DNA from: Mongoliimonas terrestris
GTDB taxonomy: Bacteria; Pseudomonadota; Alphaproteobacteria; Rhizobiales; Pleomorphomonadaceae
Direction of reading: 5' to 3'
Length of the DNA: 64,000 nucleotides
Assembly (NCBI RefSeq): GCF_001927285.1
Contig: NZ_MSIG01000009.1
Span: forward strand, 161,194 to 225,193
Numbering within the stretch: position 1 is the first letter of the stretch; each line of letters opens with the position of its first letter. The translations under genes and the position numbers were made by a program. Positions 9,021 through 17,553 of this stretch are shown here, in pieces. The notes under the pieces are model-generated. The model did no database searches, had not been told where the DNA came from, and was given only the letters and a program-made list of their open reading frames with translations.

Positions 9021-9115
9021 ATCCGGGACAACTCTGGGCAGGCCTCTGCCCCGGCGATGCCGCGGTCACTGCTCCAGCGGTTGATGGCCAAGTTCTTTGG
9101 ATGATCGAGACCCCC

Positions 9116-9150
9116 GGGGGCGGCGCAAGCCGCCCCCGCTTTCCTTTAAG
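9116..9150 (+). terminator. Rho-independent terminator of fae
   Basis: Perfect 9-bp stem GGGGGCGGC (9116-9124) and GCCGCCCCC (9129-9137) with a GCAA loop, followed by the T-rich GCTTTCCTTT. It lies between fae and the convergent HisA-like gene. Confidence 0.85.
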
Positions 9151-9180
9151 CTTCAGGCGGCACAAGCCGCCCCGCCCCCT

Positions 9181-9873
9181 TCAGCCCCCCGCCAGCCGGT
9201 CCATCACCGCCCGGTCGATCCGCCCGTCGTGGAGCGCGGTCGCCACCAGCGCGCCGGCTATCCCCTCCGCCTTCAGCCGGTCGAGGTCCGCCGCCCCGCG
9301 CACGCCGCCCGCGGCGTAGACCCGCCGCTCCGGCCCCGCCGCCGTGCGCACGGCGGCCAGCCGCTCGAAATCCGGCCCGGCGTCCACGCCCACCCGCTGC
9401 AGCGTCATCACGATCACGTCGCCCGGCCAGATCCCCGGCGTGTCCAGGATCTCCGCCGGCCCGACGAATCCCGTCCGGAAGTCCAGCGACAGCACCGCCC
9501 CCCGCCCGGCGCCCCGCACCAGTCCGCTGTCCGCCTGGCTCTCGCTGCCGATCACCGGCCGCGCGCCGATCGCCGCCGCGCCGTCCGCTGTGGCGCGATT
9601 CGCCGCGCCTTCGTCTAGCCACACGGAAAGGCCCTGGTGCCGGGCGGCCAGCCGGGCCACGGTGTCGCGATGGTGGCCGCGGCCTTCGATGGCGTCGAGG
9701 TCCGCGATATAGAGCGTGTCGAACGGGAAGACCGACATCAGCCCGGCCACCACGTCGTCCGGTTCGGCGCTTGCCGTCAGCGGCGATTCGATCGGCCGGT
9801 AGGCGTCCCGTTCGCCGGCGCGGGCGCGCACCACCAGGCCGCCCTTGAGATCGATGACCGGGATGACGCGCAT
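9181..9873 (-). CDS. HisA-like TIM-barrel protein of the H4MPT cluster (COG1411-like)
   Basis: This 230-residue protein begins MRVIPVIDLKGGLVVRARAG and contains DTLYIADLDAIEG and RRVYAAGGVRGAADLDRLKA, the half-barrel phosphate-binding pattern of the HisA/HisF family. Proteins of this type recur beside H4MPT and methylofuran genes in methylotrophs and methanogens, distinct from histidine biosynthesis; no other his genes are present here. The ATG at 9873 was chosen because homology starts there, although the frame stays open for nearly 300 more codons upstream as a shadow of the opposite-strand gene. It is divergent from the MfnF-like gene (66-bp gap). The substrate is unknown. Confidence 0.75.
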   Translation of the reverse strand: MRVIPVIDLKGGLVVRARAGERDAYRPIESPLTASAEPDDVVAGLMSVFPFDTLYIADLDAIEGRGHHRDTVARLAARHQGLSVWLDEGAANRATADGAAAIGARPVIGSESQADSGLVRGAGRGAVLSLDFRTGFVGPAEILDTPGIWPGDVIVMTLQRVGVDAGPDFERLAAVRTAAGPERRVYAAGGVRGAADLDRLKAEGIAGALVATALHDGRIDRAVMDRLAGG

Positions 9874-9939
9874 GTGGGATGTCCGTGGGGCAGGAGCCGC
9901 CGTAACGGCGGTTCGTCGATGGAAGGGAGTGCAAAAACG

Positions 9940-10986
9940 ATGACATCGAGCGGTTCGTCCGCGCAAGCGGTGATCGGCTGGGACATCGGCGGCGCCCACC
10001 TGAAGGCGGCCCGTCTGGAGGCCGGTCGCGTCGTCGCCGTCGCCCAGGCGCCGTGCGCCCTCTGGCAGGGCCTCGACCGGCTCGACGCCGCCTTCGCCGA
10101 TCTGGAGGCCCGCCTCGGCACCGCGCCCGTCAACCCGGTCACCATGACGGGCGAGCTGGTCGACCTCTTCGCCGACCGCCGCTCCGGCGTCGCCGCGCTC
10201 ACCGGCCGCGCCGTCGCCCGCCTCAGCGGCGTTACGGTCTACGCCGGCGCCGCCGGGCTCATACCCCCGGACGCCGCGGACGCCCACGTGGACGCCATCG
10301 CCTCCGCCAACTGGCACGCCACCGCCGCCCTCGTCGCCGCCCGGCGGGCGGACGCGCTCCTCGTCGACATGGGCAGCACCACCACCGATCTCATCCCGGT
10401 CGCCGCCGGCCGCGTGGCCGCCCGCGGCGCCACCGACGCCGCCCGCCTCGTCAGCGGCGAACTCGTCTACACCGGCGCCACCCGCACGCCCCTGATGGCA
10501 GTCGCCGCCCGGGTGCCGGTCGGCGGGGCCTGGACCACCGTGATGGCCGAGCACTTCGCCACCATGGCGGATGCCAACCGCCTCCTCGGCCGGCTCGGGG
10601 CGGACGACGACCAGCACCCGACCGCCGACGGCCGCGGCAAGTCGCCCGGTGAAAGCCGCCTGCGCCTCTCCCGCATGATCGGCCGCGACGTGGCGGACCT
10701 TCCCGACGCCGCCTGGGCCGCCCTTGCGGAGGCCTTCGCCGAGGCGCAGCTCCGCGCCGTCCACGACGCCGCCGCCCTCGTCCTCTCCGCCGTCCCGCTC
10801 CCGTCCGACGCCCCCGTCGTCGCCTGCGGCATCGGCCGCGCCGCCGTCGCCGGTCTCGCCGAACGCCTCCGCCGCCCGCTCGTCGACGTCGGCGACCTGA
10901 TGCCGCTCAAAGATCCGACCGACGCCGCCCTCCGGTCCTGGGCCCGCGCCTGCGCCCCCGCCGTCGCTGTCGCCTGCCTCGCCTGA
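9940..10986 (+). CDS. MfnF-like H4MPT-linked C1 transfer pathway protein (hydantoinase A fold)
   Basis: This 348-residue protein has two ASKHA-type phosphate loops, IGWDIGGAHLKAARLE at 12-27 and LLVDMGSTTTDLIPV at about 140-154. This is the family annotated in methylotrophs as H4MPT-linked C1 transfer pathway protein; the archaeal relative MfnF joins the furan and tyramine-glutamate halves of methanofuran. A role in methylofuran synthesis fits Fhc, which needs that cofactor. The ATG at 9940 follows GGAAGGGAG at good spacing; the frame is open further upstream but that part is opposite the HisA-like gene. Confidence 0.75.
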   Translation: MTSSGSSAQAVIGWDIGGAHLKAARLEAGRVVAVAQAPCALWQGLDRLDAAFADLEARLGTAPVNPVTMTGELVDLFADRRSGVAALTGRAVARLSGVTVYAGAAGLIPPDAADAHVDAIASANWHATAALVAARRADALLVDMGSTTTDLIPVAAGRVAARGATDAARLVSGELVYTGATRTPLMAVAARVPVGGAWTTVMAEHFATMADANRLLGRLGADDDQHPTADGRGKSPGESRLRLSRMIGRDVADLPDAAWAALAEAFAEAQLRAVHDAAALVLSAVPLPSDAPVVACGIGRAAVAGLAERLRRPLVDVGDLMPLKDPTDAALRSWARACAPAVAVACLA

Positions 10987-11663
10987 AAGGCGCGGCGGAG
11001 CCCTCCATTCCCGTGACGATTCAGCAACAGTTCAGGTTGAGTCATGACAGGGGCCGTGCTGGCCCGGATCATGCCCCTATTCAGCCATTTTCGGACCCGA
11101 GCGTCCCATCCCGGGGCGATAAGGTCGAAACCGACGCCGGCGTGGGTGCCGGCCGGTCGATCCGAGGTGGATCCATGGTGGGCAGGACGCGGCTGAGAGA
11201 AAAAGTGGGTCTGGCGGCAGATGGGTGGCTGGCGCAACGGATCGAAGATCAGGGGCTGCAGAGACGGATCCGCAACGCTCTCTTCACCACACAATCGATT
11301 CTGAACCGACCGAAGATCAGCAGCCGCGTCGGCCGTAGAAATGCCGAAAATCTAAGCGACCGTGGCGTGATCGAGGCACGCGCGGTTGGCGATGTCCGGG
11401 TTTCGTCCTCTGTTTTTCCTGCCGCCGACTTGCGTCGGCGGCTCGACGGCGAGGGGCGGGAGTCGGTTCTCTCGCCGGCGCAAGAAGAGAACCCGGCTTT
11501 TACGGGTCGTGTGCCAGCGTGGCGTACCAGGGAGGCAATCGCGGTTCCCGCGGCTCGACGCAGCCGGCGGCGCCTGATCGGCGCGGCCGGGGCAGAGGCG
11601 GCGTCCGTCCTTCGGGCGGGCTTTCGACCGGTGGGGACGGCGTGGTCATTGAGAAGACGAGAC
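10987..11663. other. Long leader or intergenic region before exoR
   Basis: There is no convincing gene in 677 bases. One frame continues open from 11013 into exoR, but it lacks homology and has arginine-rich, low-complexity content. The region holds a perfect 9-bp hairpin GCCGCCGAC-TTGC-GTCGGCGGC at 11421-11442, preceded rather than followed by T residues, so it is not a plus-strand terminator. It could be a 5' UTR structure. Composition is less GC-rich than the flanking genes. Confidence 0.4.
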
Positions 11664-12512
11664 ATGGTTGAGGCGGATACGGTGTTTCGGATGGGGATGC
11701 GGGCCTTCTGCCTTGGCATGGCGCTGCTGGCGTCGCCGGCCGCGGCCTTCGATCTGCCCGGCTCCGGGTCGCGCAACTGGAGCGACCACGACGTCATCGA
11801 GGCTTTCCGCGAGGGCACCCGCGCCTACTACGCCGGCGACACCGCCTCGGCGCTCGACGGCCTGCAGGCCGCCGCCGAGAACGGCCACCCGGCCGCCCAG
11901 TGGAAGCTCGGCCGCATGTACCAGAACGGCGACGGCGTCCAGGAGGACGACCTGAAGGCGTTCGACTATTTCAACAAGGTCATCGCCGCCCACGCGGAGG
12001 ACAGCCCGTCGTCGCCGCAGGCGCCGTTCGTGTCGAACGCCTTCGTGGAGATCGGCTCCTACTATCTCACCGGCATCGACAACTCGGCCGTCGAGCCGAA
12101 CGTCAGCCGGGCGCGCGAGATCTTCACCTACGCGGCCTCCTACTTCGGCGACGCGCTGGCGCAGCTGAACCTCGGGCGGATGTTCCTCGACGGCCTCGGC
12201 GGCGAGCGCGACCCCCGTCAGGCGGCCCGCTGGTTCCTGCTCGCCGCCCGCAAGGGCCAGGTGGACGCCCAGGCCCGTCTCGGCCGCATGCTCTTCCTCG
12301 GCGAGGACATCGAGCCCAACCCGGTGCACGGGCTGATGTGGCTCACCATCGCGCTGAAGCAGGCGCAGGCGACCGGCCGCGACCTCGACATGGTGCGCGC
12401 CGAACACGAGCAGGCCTTCTCGCTCGCCACCGAGGACGTCCGCCGCAAGGCCACCCGCCTCGCCGACCAGTGGCTCGCCGACAACCACGCCGTCGTCACC
12501 GCCGGTCAGTAG
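11664..12512 (+). CDS. exoR: ExoR-like periplasmic Sel1-repeat regulator
   Basis: This 282-residue protein has an N-terminal signal peptide (hydrophobic CLGMALLASPAAA, predicted cleavage after AAA near residue 28) and Sel1/TPR-like repeats such as AQWKLGRMYQNGDGVQEDD and AQLNLGRMFLDGLGG. The opening EGTRAYYAGDTASALDGL and overall layout match rhizobial ExoR. By family knowledge, ExoR binds the sensor ExoS in the periplasm and represses the ExoS-ChvI two-component system, controlling exopolysaccharide, motility and envelope stress. The ATG at 11664 follows GAGAAGACGAGAC; in-frame ATGs at 11691 and 11697 would also keep the signal peptide. No exoS/chvI genes are in this window. Confidence 0.82.
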   Translation: MVEADTVFRMGMRAFCLGMALLASPAAAFDLPGSGSRNWSDHDVIEAFREGTRAYYAGDTASALDGLQAAAENGHPAAQWKLGRMYQNGDGVQEDDLKAFDYFNKVIAAHAEDSPSSPQAPFVSNAFVEIGSYYLTGIDNSAVEPNVSRAREIFTYAASYFGDALAQLNLGRMFLDGLGGERDPRQAARWFLLAARKGQVDAQARLGRMLFLGEDIEPNPVHGLMWLTIALKQAQATGRDLDMVRAEHEQAFSLATEDVRRKATRLADQWLADNHAVVTAGQ

Positions 12513-12540
12513 GGGCAAGCGGACCGGAGGCAGCCCTCAA

Positions 12541-12563
12541 CCCTCGCCGTGTCAATGCGAGGG
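12541..12563. terminator. Hairpin between convergent exoR and glycosyltransferase genes
   Basis: Perfect 7-bp stem CCCTCGC/GCGAGGG with a 9-base loop in the 60-bp gap between two converging genes. There is no clear T-run on either strand, so it is a weak or factor-assisted terminator at best. Confidence 0.4.
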
Positions 12564-12572
12564 CCGCGCCGC

Positions 12573-13685
12573 TCAGTTGCCGCGCCCCTCCAGCGCCTCT
12601 CGCAGCTTCCACTGATGGCGATAGAGGTCGCGCACCACGCGCGCCTTCGTCCGCTCGTTCATCAGCGGCACCCGCAGCCGCTCCGCGTCCGCCGGGTGGA
12701 TCACCACCGGGCCGGCTGCGTCCCGGGCGATCAGTGCCTTCAGGAAGCCTTGCAGGGAGTAGCGCGGCCGCAGCCCGTCCCGAAACCGCAGCACCGCGTC
12801 CGCCGCACGTCCGTAGCCGGACACCAGCTCCTCGGCGATGGCCGCCGGGTCCTTGCGGGTGCGCGTGCAGCGGCCCGAATAGTTGAACGCCTCGGCCCGC
12901 GCCTGATTGTCCTCCGTCAGCCAGCCCGGCCCGCCGAAGTGGTCGTAGCAGTAGACCGGCTTGCCGCGCATCATGGCGTACTGCACCGTCTTGCCGATCG
13001 ACACCACCGCGTCGAACCCGTCCATGTGCTCCGGCTTCAGCCGCACCGCCGTGCCGCCCTTGCCCACGTGGGCGAAGGTCACGCCGGCCGCCGCCGCGTG
13101 CTGCGCCGCCCGTGCCAGCTCCTCCGGCACATGGTTGGAGACCACCAGCACCCGCGTCAGCCGCTCGGCGCGGGTAGGGGCGGGGGTCCAGAACCGGTCC
13201 GGACAGGCGTTGTGCAGGTTCACGATCGGCACCGCCGCGCCGGTCAGGATGCCGAGCACCCCGGCGGTCTCGGCGGAATTGGCCACAATGGTCGCCCGGA
13301 TGTCGCGCGCGAAGGTCAGCCCCAGGTGCTCGAACGGCTCGAAGGGCGACAGGTGCGCCGACACCACCAGCGGCCGCCGCCCGGGCCGGAGACCGCCGTC
13401 GCCGAGCGCGAGCGGACCCATCAGGTGATGGATCCACACGAAGTCGAAGTCCTGCAGGTCCGGGATCCCATCCCCATCCGAGATCGCGATCGTCGCCAGC
13501 GTCTCGCCCCGCATGGCGTCCGTCAGGGCGTTGCAGTGGATCGTGGCGGCAAACCCCAGCTCCACCAGCGTCTCCGCCACCTCCAGGCTCAGGATCTCCG
13601 ATCCGCCGAAGGCGTGCAGGTGGTTGGTCAGGATCAGCGCCCGCGGCCGCCCCGTCATGCCAGATCCCTTCGCCGATTCGCTCAT
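12573..13685 (-). CDS. Glycosyltransferase-like protein
   Basis: This 370-residue protein contains RALILTNHLHAFGGSEILSL at the N-terminus, the opening of a GT-B type glycosyltransferase, and near the C-terminal half AVVSIGKTVQYAMMRGKPVY followed by CYDHFGGPGWL, the place where such enzymes bind the sugar nucleotide. The acceptor and sugar are unknown. It stands alone between exoR and xthA, so an extracellular polysaccharide role is only suggested by the ExoR neighbour. ATG at 13685; an in-frame ATG nine codons later (MTGRPRALIL) is an alternative start. Confidence 0.6.
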   Translation of the reverse strand: MSESAKGSGMTGRPRALILTNHLHAFGGSEILSLEVAETLVELGFAATIHCNALTDAMRGETLATIAISDGDGIPDLQDFDFVWIHHLMGPLALGDGGLRPGRRPLVVSAHLSPFEPFEHLGLTFARDIRATIVANSAETAGVLGILTGAAVPIVNLHNACPDRFWTPAPTRAERLTRVLVVSNHVPEELARAAQHAAAAGVTFAHVGKGGTAVRLKPEHMDGFDAVVSIGKTVQYAMMRGKPVYCYDHFGGPGWLTEDNQARAEAFNYSGRCTRTRKDPAAIAEELVSGYGRAADAVLRFRDGLRPRYSLQGFLKALIARDAAGPVVIHPADAERLRVPLMNERTKARVVRDLYRHQWKLREALEGRGN

Positions 13686-13787
13686 TCAGCAAGAAGCATA
13701 GGGCGACCACGCGCCGAGGGCGAGAAAGCGGGCTGACCGGAAGCACAACGGCCGGCCGCACGACACGCCCGAACGCAACGCTCCGAC

Positions 13788-13887
13788 GTCACCCCGGCGA
13801 AAGCCGGGGCCCAACCGTCGGCGCGATCATCCGCGCCGGTCCCGAAACCCCACCGTCGGCTGGATCCCGGCGTCCGCCGGGATGACG
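13788..13887. repeat. Palindromic element (CCCCGGC/GCCGGGG family), copy 3
   Basis: Left arm GTCACCCCGGCGAAAGCCGG; right arm ends CGCCGGGATGACG; inverted relatives. It fills most of the 233-bp gap upstream of the glycosyltransferase and just downstream of xthA, where it may also act as a transcription end. Confidence 0.85.
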
Positions 13888-13918
13888 ATCCAAAAGCAAC
13901 CGACCGCGACGCGTGAGG

Positions 13919-14710
13919 CTAAACCCCCTCGAACCCCAGCATCGCCACCACCGGCACGTGGTCGCTCGGCTTCTCCCAGCCGCGCACGTGGCTGGCGACC
14001 TCGCAGCCTTGCAGCCGGTCGGCGGCCTGCGGCGAGAGCAGCAGGTGGTCGATGCGGATGCCCCAGTTCTTCTGCCAGGATCCCGCCTGATAGTCCCAGA
14101 AGGTGTAGCGGCCGGGGCTGTCGTCCACCGCGCGGAGCGCATCCGTGAAGCCGAGGTTGAGGAGGCTGCGGAAGGCCATCCGGCTTTCCGGCTGATAGAG
14201 CGCGTCGTTCACCCAGGCGCGCGGATCCCAGGCGTCCTTGCCGTCCGGAATCACGTTGTAGTCGCCGGCGAGCACGAACGGTTCCTCCAGCAGCAGCCGT
14301 TCGCGGGCGTGGGCCTCCAGCCGGCGCATCCAGGCAAGCTTGTAGTCGAACTTCTCCGTGCCGATCGGATTGCCGTTCGGAAGATAGAGGCAGCCCACCC
14401 GCACCACGCCGCCCTTCACCGAGACGACGCCCTCGATGAAGCGCGCCTGCACGTCGTCCGGATCGCCCGGCAGCCCGCGCGAGACCTCGTCGAACGGCAG
14501 CTTGGAGAGGAGCGCCACCCCGTTGAAGCCCTTCTGCCCGTGGGTTTCCACATTGTAGCCGAGCCGTTCGAACGCCTCGCGCGGAAAGCCCTCGTCGATC
14601 GACTTGATCTCCTGCAGGCAGACCACGTCCGGCGCGGCCTCCTCCAGCCAGCTCAGCGCAGTCTCGATCCGGGCCTTGACCCCGTTGATATTCCAGGTGG
14701 CAATCCGCAT
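13919..14710 (-). CDS. xthA: Exodeoxyribonuclease III
   Basis: This 263-residue protein begins MRIATWNINGVKARIETALS and shows the DNase I-like/AP-endonuclease motifs VVCLQEIK (catalytic Glu), LAGDYNVIPDGKDAWDP (Asp-x-Asn), RIDHLLLS and SDHVPVVAML (catalytic Asp-His). It repairs abasic sites and 3'-blocked ends and degrades 3' strands of duplex DNA. Length and motifs are complete. It is divergent from the next gene, with a 128-bp gap. Confidence 0.93.
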   Translation of the reverse strand: MRIATWNINGVKARIETALSWLEEAAPDVVCLQEIKSIDEGFPREAFERLGYNVETHGQKGFNGVALLSKLPFDEVSRGLPGDPDDVQARFIEGVVSVKGGVVRVGCLYLPNGNPIGTEKFDYKLAWMRRLEAHARERLLLEEPFVLAGDYNVIPDGKDAWDPRAWVNDALYQPESRMAFRSLLNLGFTDALRAVDDSPGRYTFWDYQAGSWQKNWGIRIDHLLLSPQAADRLQGCEVASHVRGWEKPSDHVPVVAMLGFEGV

Positions 14711-14838
14711 GAAGGCTCCGGCATGGTCGTGTCCCGCCGCGGGGCCGCGGCCGGATGGGGCAGGGGGCTTGTCGGCGCAGGCGCCGCGAGGCCCGTCCGC
14801 TCTGGTATCGTCCGTCGGCCGAATCGATCAAGACCCGC

Positions 14839-15660
14839 ATGCTCGCAGACCTTGCCCACTATCTCGTCACGCCGGCCTCGTTGGAAGCCCGCCGGCACGG
14901 ATTCCTCGGCGATGCCGTGCGTCTCTGGTCGCGGTCGCGTCGCTGTCGCGCCGCCTGGGCGCCCCACCACGCCGCCTGCCGGGCGGCGGTCGACGCCGCC
15001 ATCGACCATCTGCCGCGTCGCCACACCGCCGTCGTCCTCGGCTCCGGCCTCCTCGACGACGTGCCGATCGCCCGCATGGCGTCCATGTTCCACACGGTGG
15101 TGCTGGTCGATGCGGTCCACCTCGCCGCCGTCCGCCTGAAGGTCCGCGGCAACGGCTGGACCAACGTCCGCTTCCTCGCCACCGACATCTCCGGCTACGA
15201 CGCCCTCCTGGAGCGTCAGCGCCTGCAGCGCCGGGCCGGCGCCGCCGACGTCGGCGGCCGGCTCGATCCGCTGGCCTTCGTGCGCAGGATCCCTAACGTG
15301 GATCTCGTCGTCTCCGCCATGGTGCTGAGCCGGATCGCCAAGGCGCCCGCCCGCCGGCCGAACTACGGCGGCCCGGGCGGTCACGCCGCCGCGCTCATCA
15401 ACCAGCAGCTCCAGGCCATGCACGTGGACAGCCTCGCCGGCCTCGCCGCGCGCACGCTTCTCCTCACCGACACGAGCTACGCTCTCGTCGACAGGGCCGA
15501 CACCATCGTGGACGAGGGGGATCTCCTGCCCGGCATCCGGCTTCCCGCCGAATCCGACAGCTGGTCATGGACCGTCGCGCCCTTCTGCGAGGAGGCGCGC
15601 GACCTCGCCCGCCTCCACCACGTGGTGGCGATCGACGACGTCGCCCTCGACCTCGGCTGA
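14839..15660 (+). CDS. SAM-dependent methyltransferase-like protein, function unknown
   Basis: This 273-residue protein has a Rossmann-like segment RRHTAVVLGSGLLDDVPI near 67-84 and then VVLVDAVHLAAVRLKV, matching the first two strands of class I methyltransferases. Later PNVDLVVSAMVLSRI fits the strand-4 region. No substrate motif is recognisable. The ATG at 14839 was chosen over one at 14755 because the extra 28 residues are arginine-rich and unlike the family. It is followed by the convergent erpA gene 19 bases away. Confidence 0.5.
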   Translation: MLADLAHYLVTPASLEARRHGFLGDAVRLWSRSRRCRAAWAPHHAACRAAVDAAIDHLPRRHTAVVLGSGLLDDVPIARMASMFHTVVLVDAVHLAAVRLKVRGNGWTNVRFLATDISGYDALLERQRLQRRAGAADVGGRLDPLAFVRRIPNVDLVVSAMVLSRIAKAPARRPNYGGPGGHAAALINQQLQAMHVDSLAGLAARTLLLTDTSYALVDRADTIVDEGDLLPGIRLPAESDSWSWTVAPFCEEARDLARLHHVVAIDDVALDLG

Positions 15661-15679
15661 ACCGGAACCGTCCGGCTCG

Positions 15680-16048
15680 TCAGACCGCGAAGCTCGTCCC
15701 GCAGCCGCAGGAGGCGGTGGCGTTCGGGTTGCGGATTTGGAACGACTGGCCCATCAGGTCGTCCACGAAGTCGATCTCCGAGCCCGCCATGAAGGGCAGG
15801 GAGGTCGGGTCGATCAGGACGGTCGCGCCGTCCTTCTCGATCACGAGATCGTCGTCGGCACGGCTCGCCGTCAGGTCGAACTTGTAGGAGAAGCCCGAGC
15901 AGCCGCCGCCCTCCACCGAGACGCGGAGCGCGCCGGCGGTCGGGTCCTTGTCCATGATCTTGCGGATGCGGCGCGCCGCCCGGTCGGTCACCGACACGCC
16001 GTCGGCGGTCACGGGTTCGGCGGTCCTGTCGATCACATCGGTCGTCAT
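15680..16048 (-). CDS. erpA: Iron-sulfur cluster insertion protein, ErpA/IscA type
   Basis: This 122-residue A-type carrier has the three conserved cysteines: GGGCSGFSYKF and the C-terminal ASCGCGTSF (C-x-C). Such proteins receive Fe-S clusters from scaffold proteins and deliver them to apoenzymes. In Hyphomicrobiales erpA usually lies divergently next to dgt, as here (184-bp gap). The ATG at 16048 gives the family length; MSRPLNKDQVPS would be a short extension. ErpA versus IscA or SufA cannot be separated with certainty from sequence alone. Confidence 0.8.
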   Translation of the reverse strand: MTTDVIDRTAEPVTADGVSVTDRAARRIRKIMDKDPTAGALRVSVEGGGCSGFSYKFDLTASRADDDLVIEKDGATVLIDPTSLPFMAGSEIDFVDDLMGQSFQIRNPNATASCGCGTSFAV

Positions 16049-16232
16049 CGAGGGCACCTGATCCTTGTTCAGCGGTCGGGACATCATACCGCGTGCGGTG
16101 GCCGGCATGGAACCCGCCGCCACCTTGTCATCTTGCTCTGCCAATAGGTAAGTAGCGAAGACGCGCCGGTCAACGCGGGAGGCCGCGATCCGGTCATGCG
16201 CTGCCGCAGGGGCTGCGGCGAAGGGAGGACGC

Positions 16233-17480
16233 GTGGTCGTCAAAGCAGGCGTCGCCGGATCGGAGTTCGGCGCACTCGGGTTCGGTGTCGAACCGCGGGC
16301 GCCCTATGCGGTCGATCCCGCCGCCTCGCGCGGGCGGCTGCAGGCCGAGCCGGCGAGCCCCACGCGCACGCCCTTCCAGCGCGACCGCGACCGCATCATC
16401 CACTCCACCGCCTTCCGCCGCCTGAAGCACAAGACGCAGGTCTTCGTCTATCACGAGGGCGACCACTTCCGCACGCGCCTCACCCACACCATCGAGGTGG
16501 CGCAGATCGCCCGCGCGCTCGCCCGCGCGCTCCGCCTCGACGAGGATCTCGCCGAAGCCCTGGCACTCGCCCACGACCTCGGCCACACGCCCTTCGGCCA
16601 CACCGGCGAGGACGCCCTCGATGCCTGCCTGGAGGACCACGGCGGCTTCGACCACAACGCCCAGTCGCTCCGCATTGTCACGCTGCTGGAGAACCACTAT
16701 GCGGCGTTCGACGGCCTGAACCTCTCCTGGGAGACGCTGGAAGGCCTCGTCAAGCACAACGGCCCCATGGTGGACGCCGCCGGCCACCCGGTCGCCCGCT
16801 ACGCCTCCAAGGGCCTGCCCCTCGCGCTCACCAGCTACCCCGCCTGGCGCGGCCTCGACCTTCACACCTGGCCGAGCCTGGAAGCCCAGGTCGCCGCCAT
16901 CGCGGACGACATCGCCTACGACGCCCACGACCTGGACGATGGCTTGCGCGCGGGCCTCTTCGACGTGCCGGACCTCGCCGACATGCCGCTCATCGGTGAC
17001 TTCCTCGCCGAGATCGCCCGCCGCTACCCGAACCTCGACCGCAACCGCACCATCCACGAACTCACCCGCCGGCTGATCACCGCCATGGTGGAGGACGTGA
17101 TCGCCGTGTCCTTCGACAACCTGAAGGAGATCGCCCCGCGCTCCGCCGACGAGGTGCGCGCCGCCGGCCGGGTGATCGCCACCTTCTCGCCGTCGATCGC
17201 CGCCGTCGACAAGGCCATCAAGGCCTTCCTCTTCCCCCACGTCTACCGCCACCCGGACGTGGTGCGCGTCCGCGCGCGGGCGGACTTCATCCTCCGCGAC
17301 CTCTACGCCCATTTCGTCGCCCGGCCGGAGACCTTGCCGGACGAGTGGTGCCAGGACCTGCCGCGCCTCGACGCCGCCACGCTCGCCCGGCGCGTCGGCG
17401 ACTACATCGCCGGCATGACGGACCGTTTCGCCGTGCAGGAACACCGGCGCTGGTTTGACGAAACCCCGGAATTGCGCTAG
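16233..17480 (+). CDS. dgt: dGTP triphosphohydrolase-like HD protein
   Basis: This 415-residue protein has the HD-domain metal ligands in [18 protein letters not shown] (His) and [16 protein letters not shown] (His-Asp), plus [20 protein letters not shown], typical of Dgt. The family cleaves dNTPs, classically dGTP, to the nucleoside and triphosphate, tuning dNTP pools. The start is a GTG at 16233 preceded by GAAGGGAGGACGC. argS follows after 73 bases in the order conserved in this lineage. Confidence 0.88.
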   Translation: MVVKAGVAGSEFGALGFGVEPRAPYAVDPAASRGRLQAEPASPTRTPFQRDRDRIIHSTAFRRLKHKTQVFVYHEGDHFRTRLTHTIEVAQIARALARALRLDEDLAEALALAHDLGHTPFGHTGEDALDACLEDHGGFDHNAQSLRIVTLLENHYAAFDGLNLSWETLEGLVKHNGPMVDAAGHPVARYASKGLPLALTSYPAWRGLDLHTWPSLEAQVAAIADDIAYDAHDLDDGLRAGLFDVPDLADMPLIGDFLAEIARRYPNLDRNRTIHELTRRLITAMVEDVIAVSFDNLKEIAPRSADEVRAAGRVIATFSPSIAAVDKAIKAFLFPHVYRHPDVVRVRARADFILRDLYAHFVARPETLPDEWCQDLPRLDAATLARRVGDYIAGMTDRFAVQEHRRWFDETPELR

Positions 17481-17553
17481 GCCCCGGCCGATTTTTCCGC
17501 GTTTTATGACGTGTCCGCCCGCAGTGGGCGGGCGCGCGTCCAAAGGGGTCGTG

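Noticed and set aside
9873..10764. Extended HisA-like reading frame (over 500 codons)
   Set aside because: The upstream part is antisense to the MfnF-like gene. Family homology starts exactly at the ATG at 9873.
11013..11663. Long N-terminal extension of exoR in an open frame
   Set aside because: No homology, arginine-rich low-complexity content, and a good ribosome site plus signal peptide exist at 11664.
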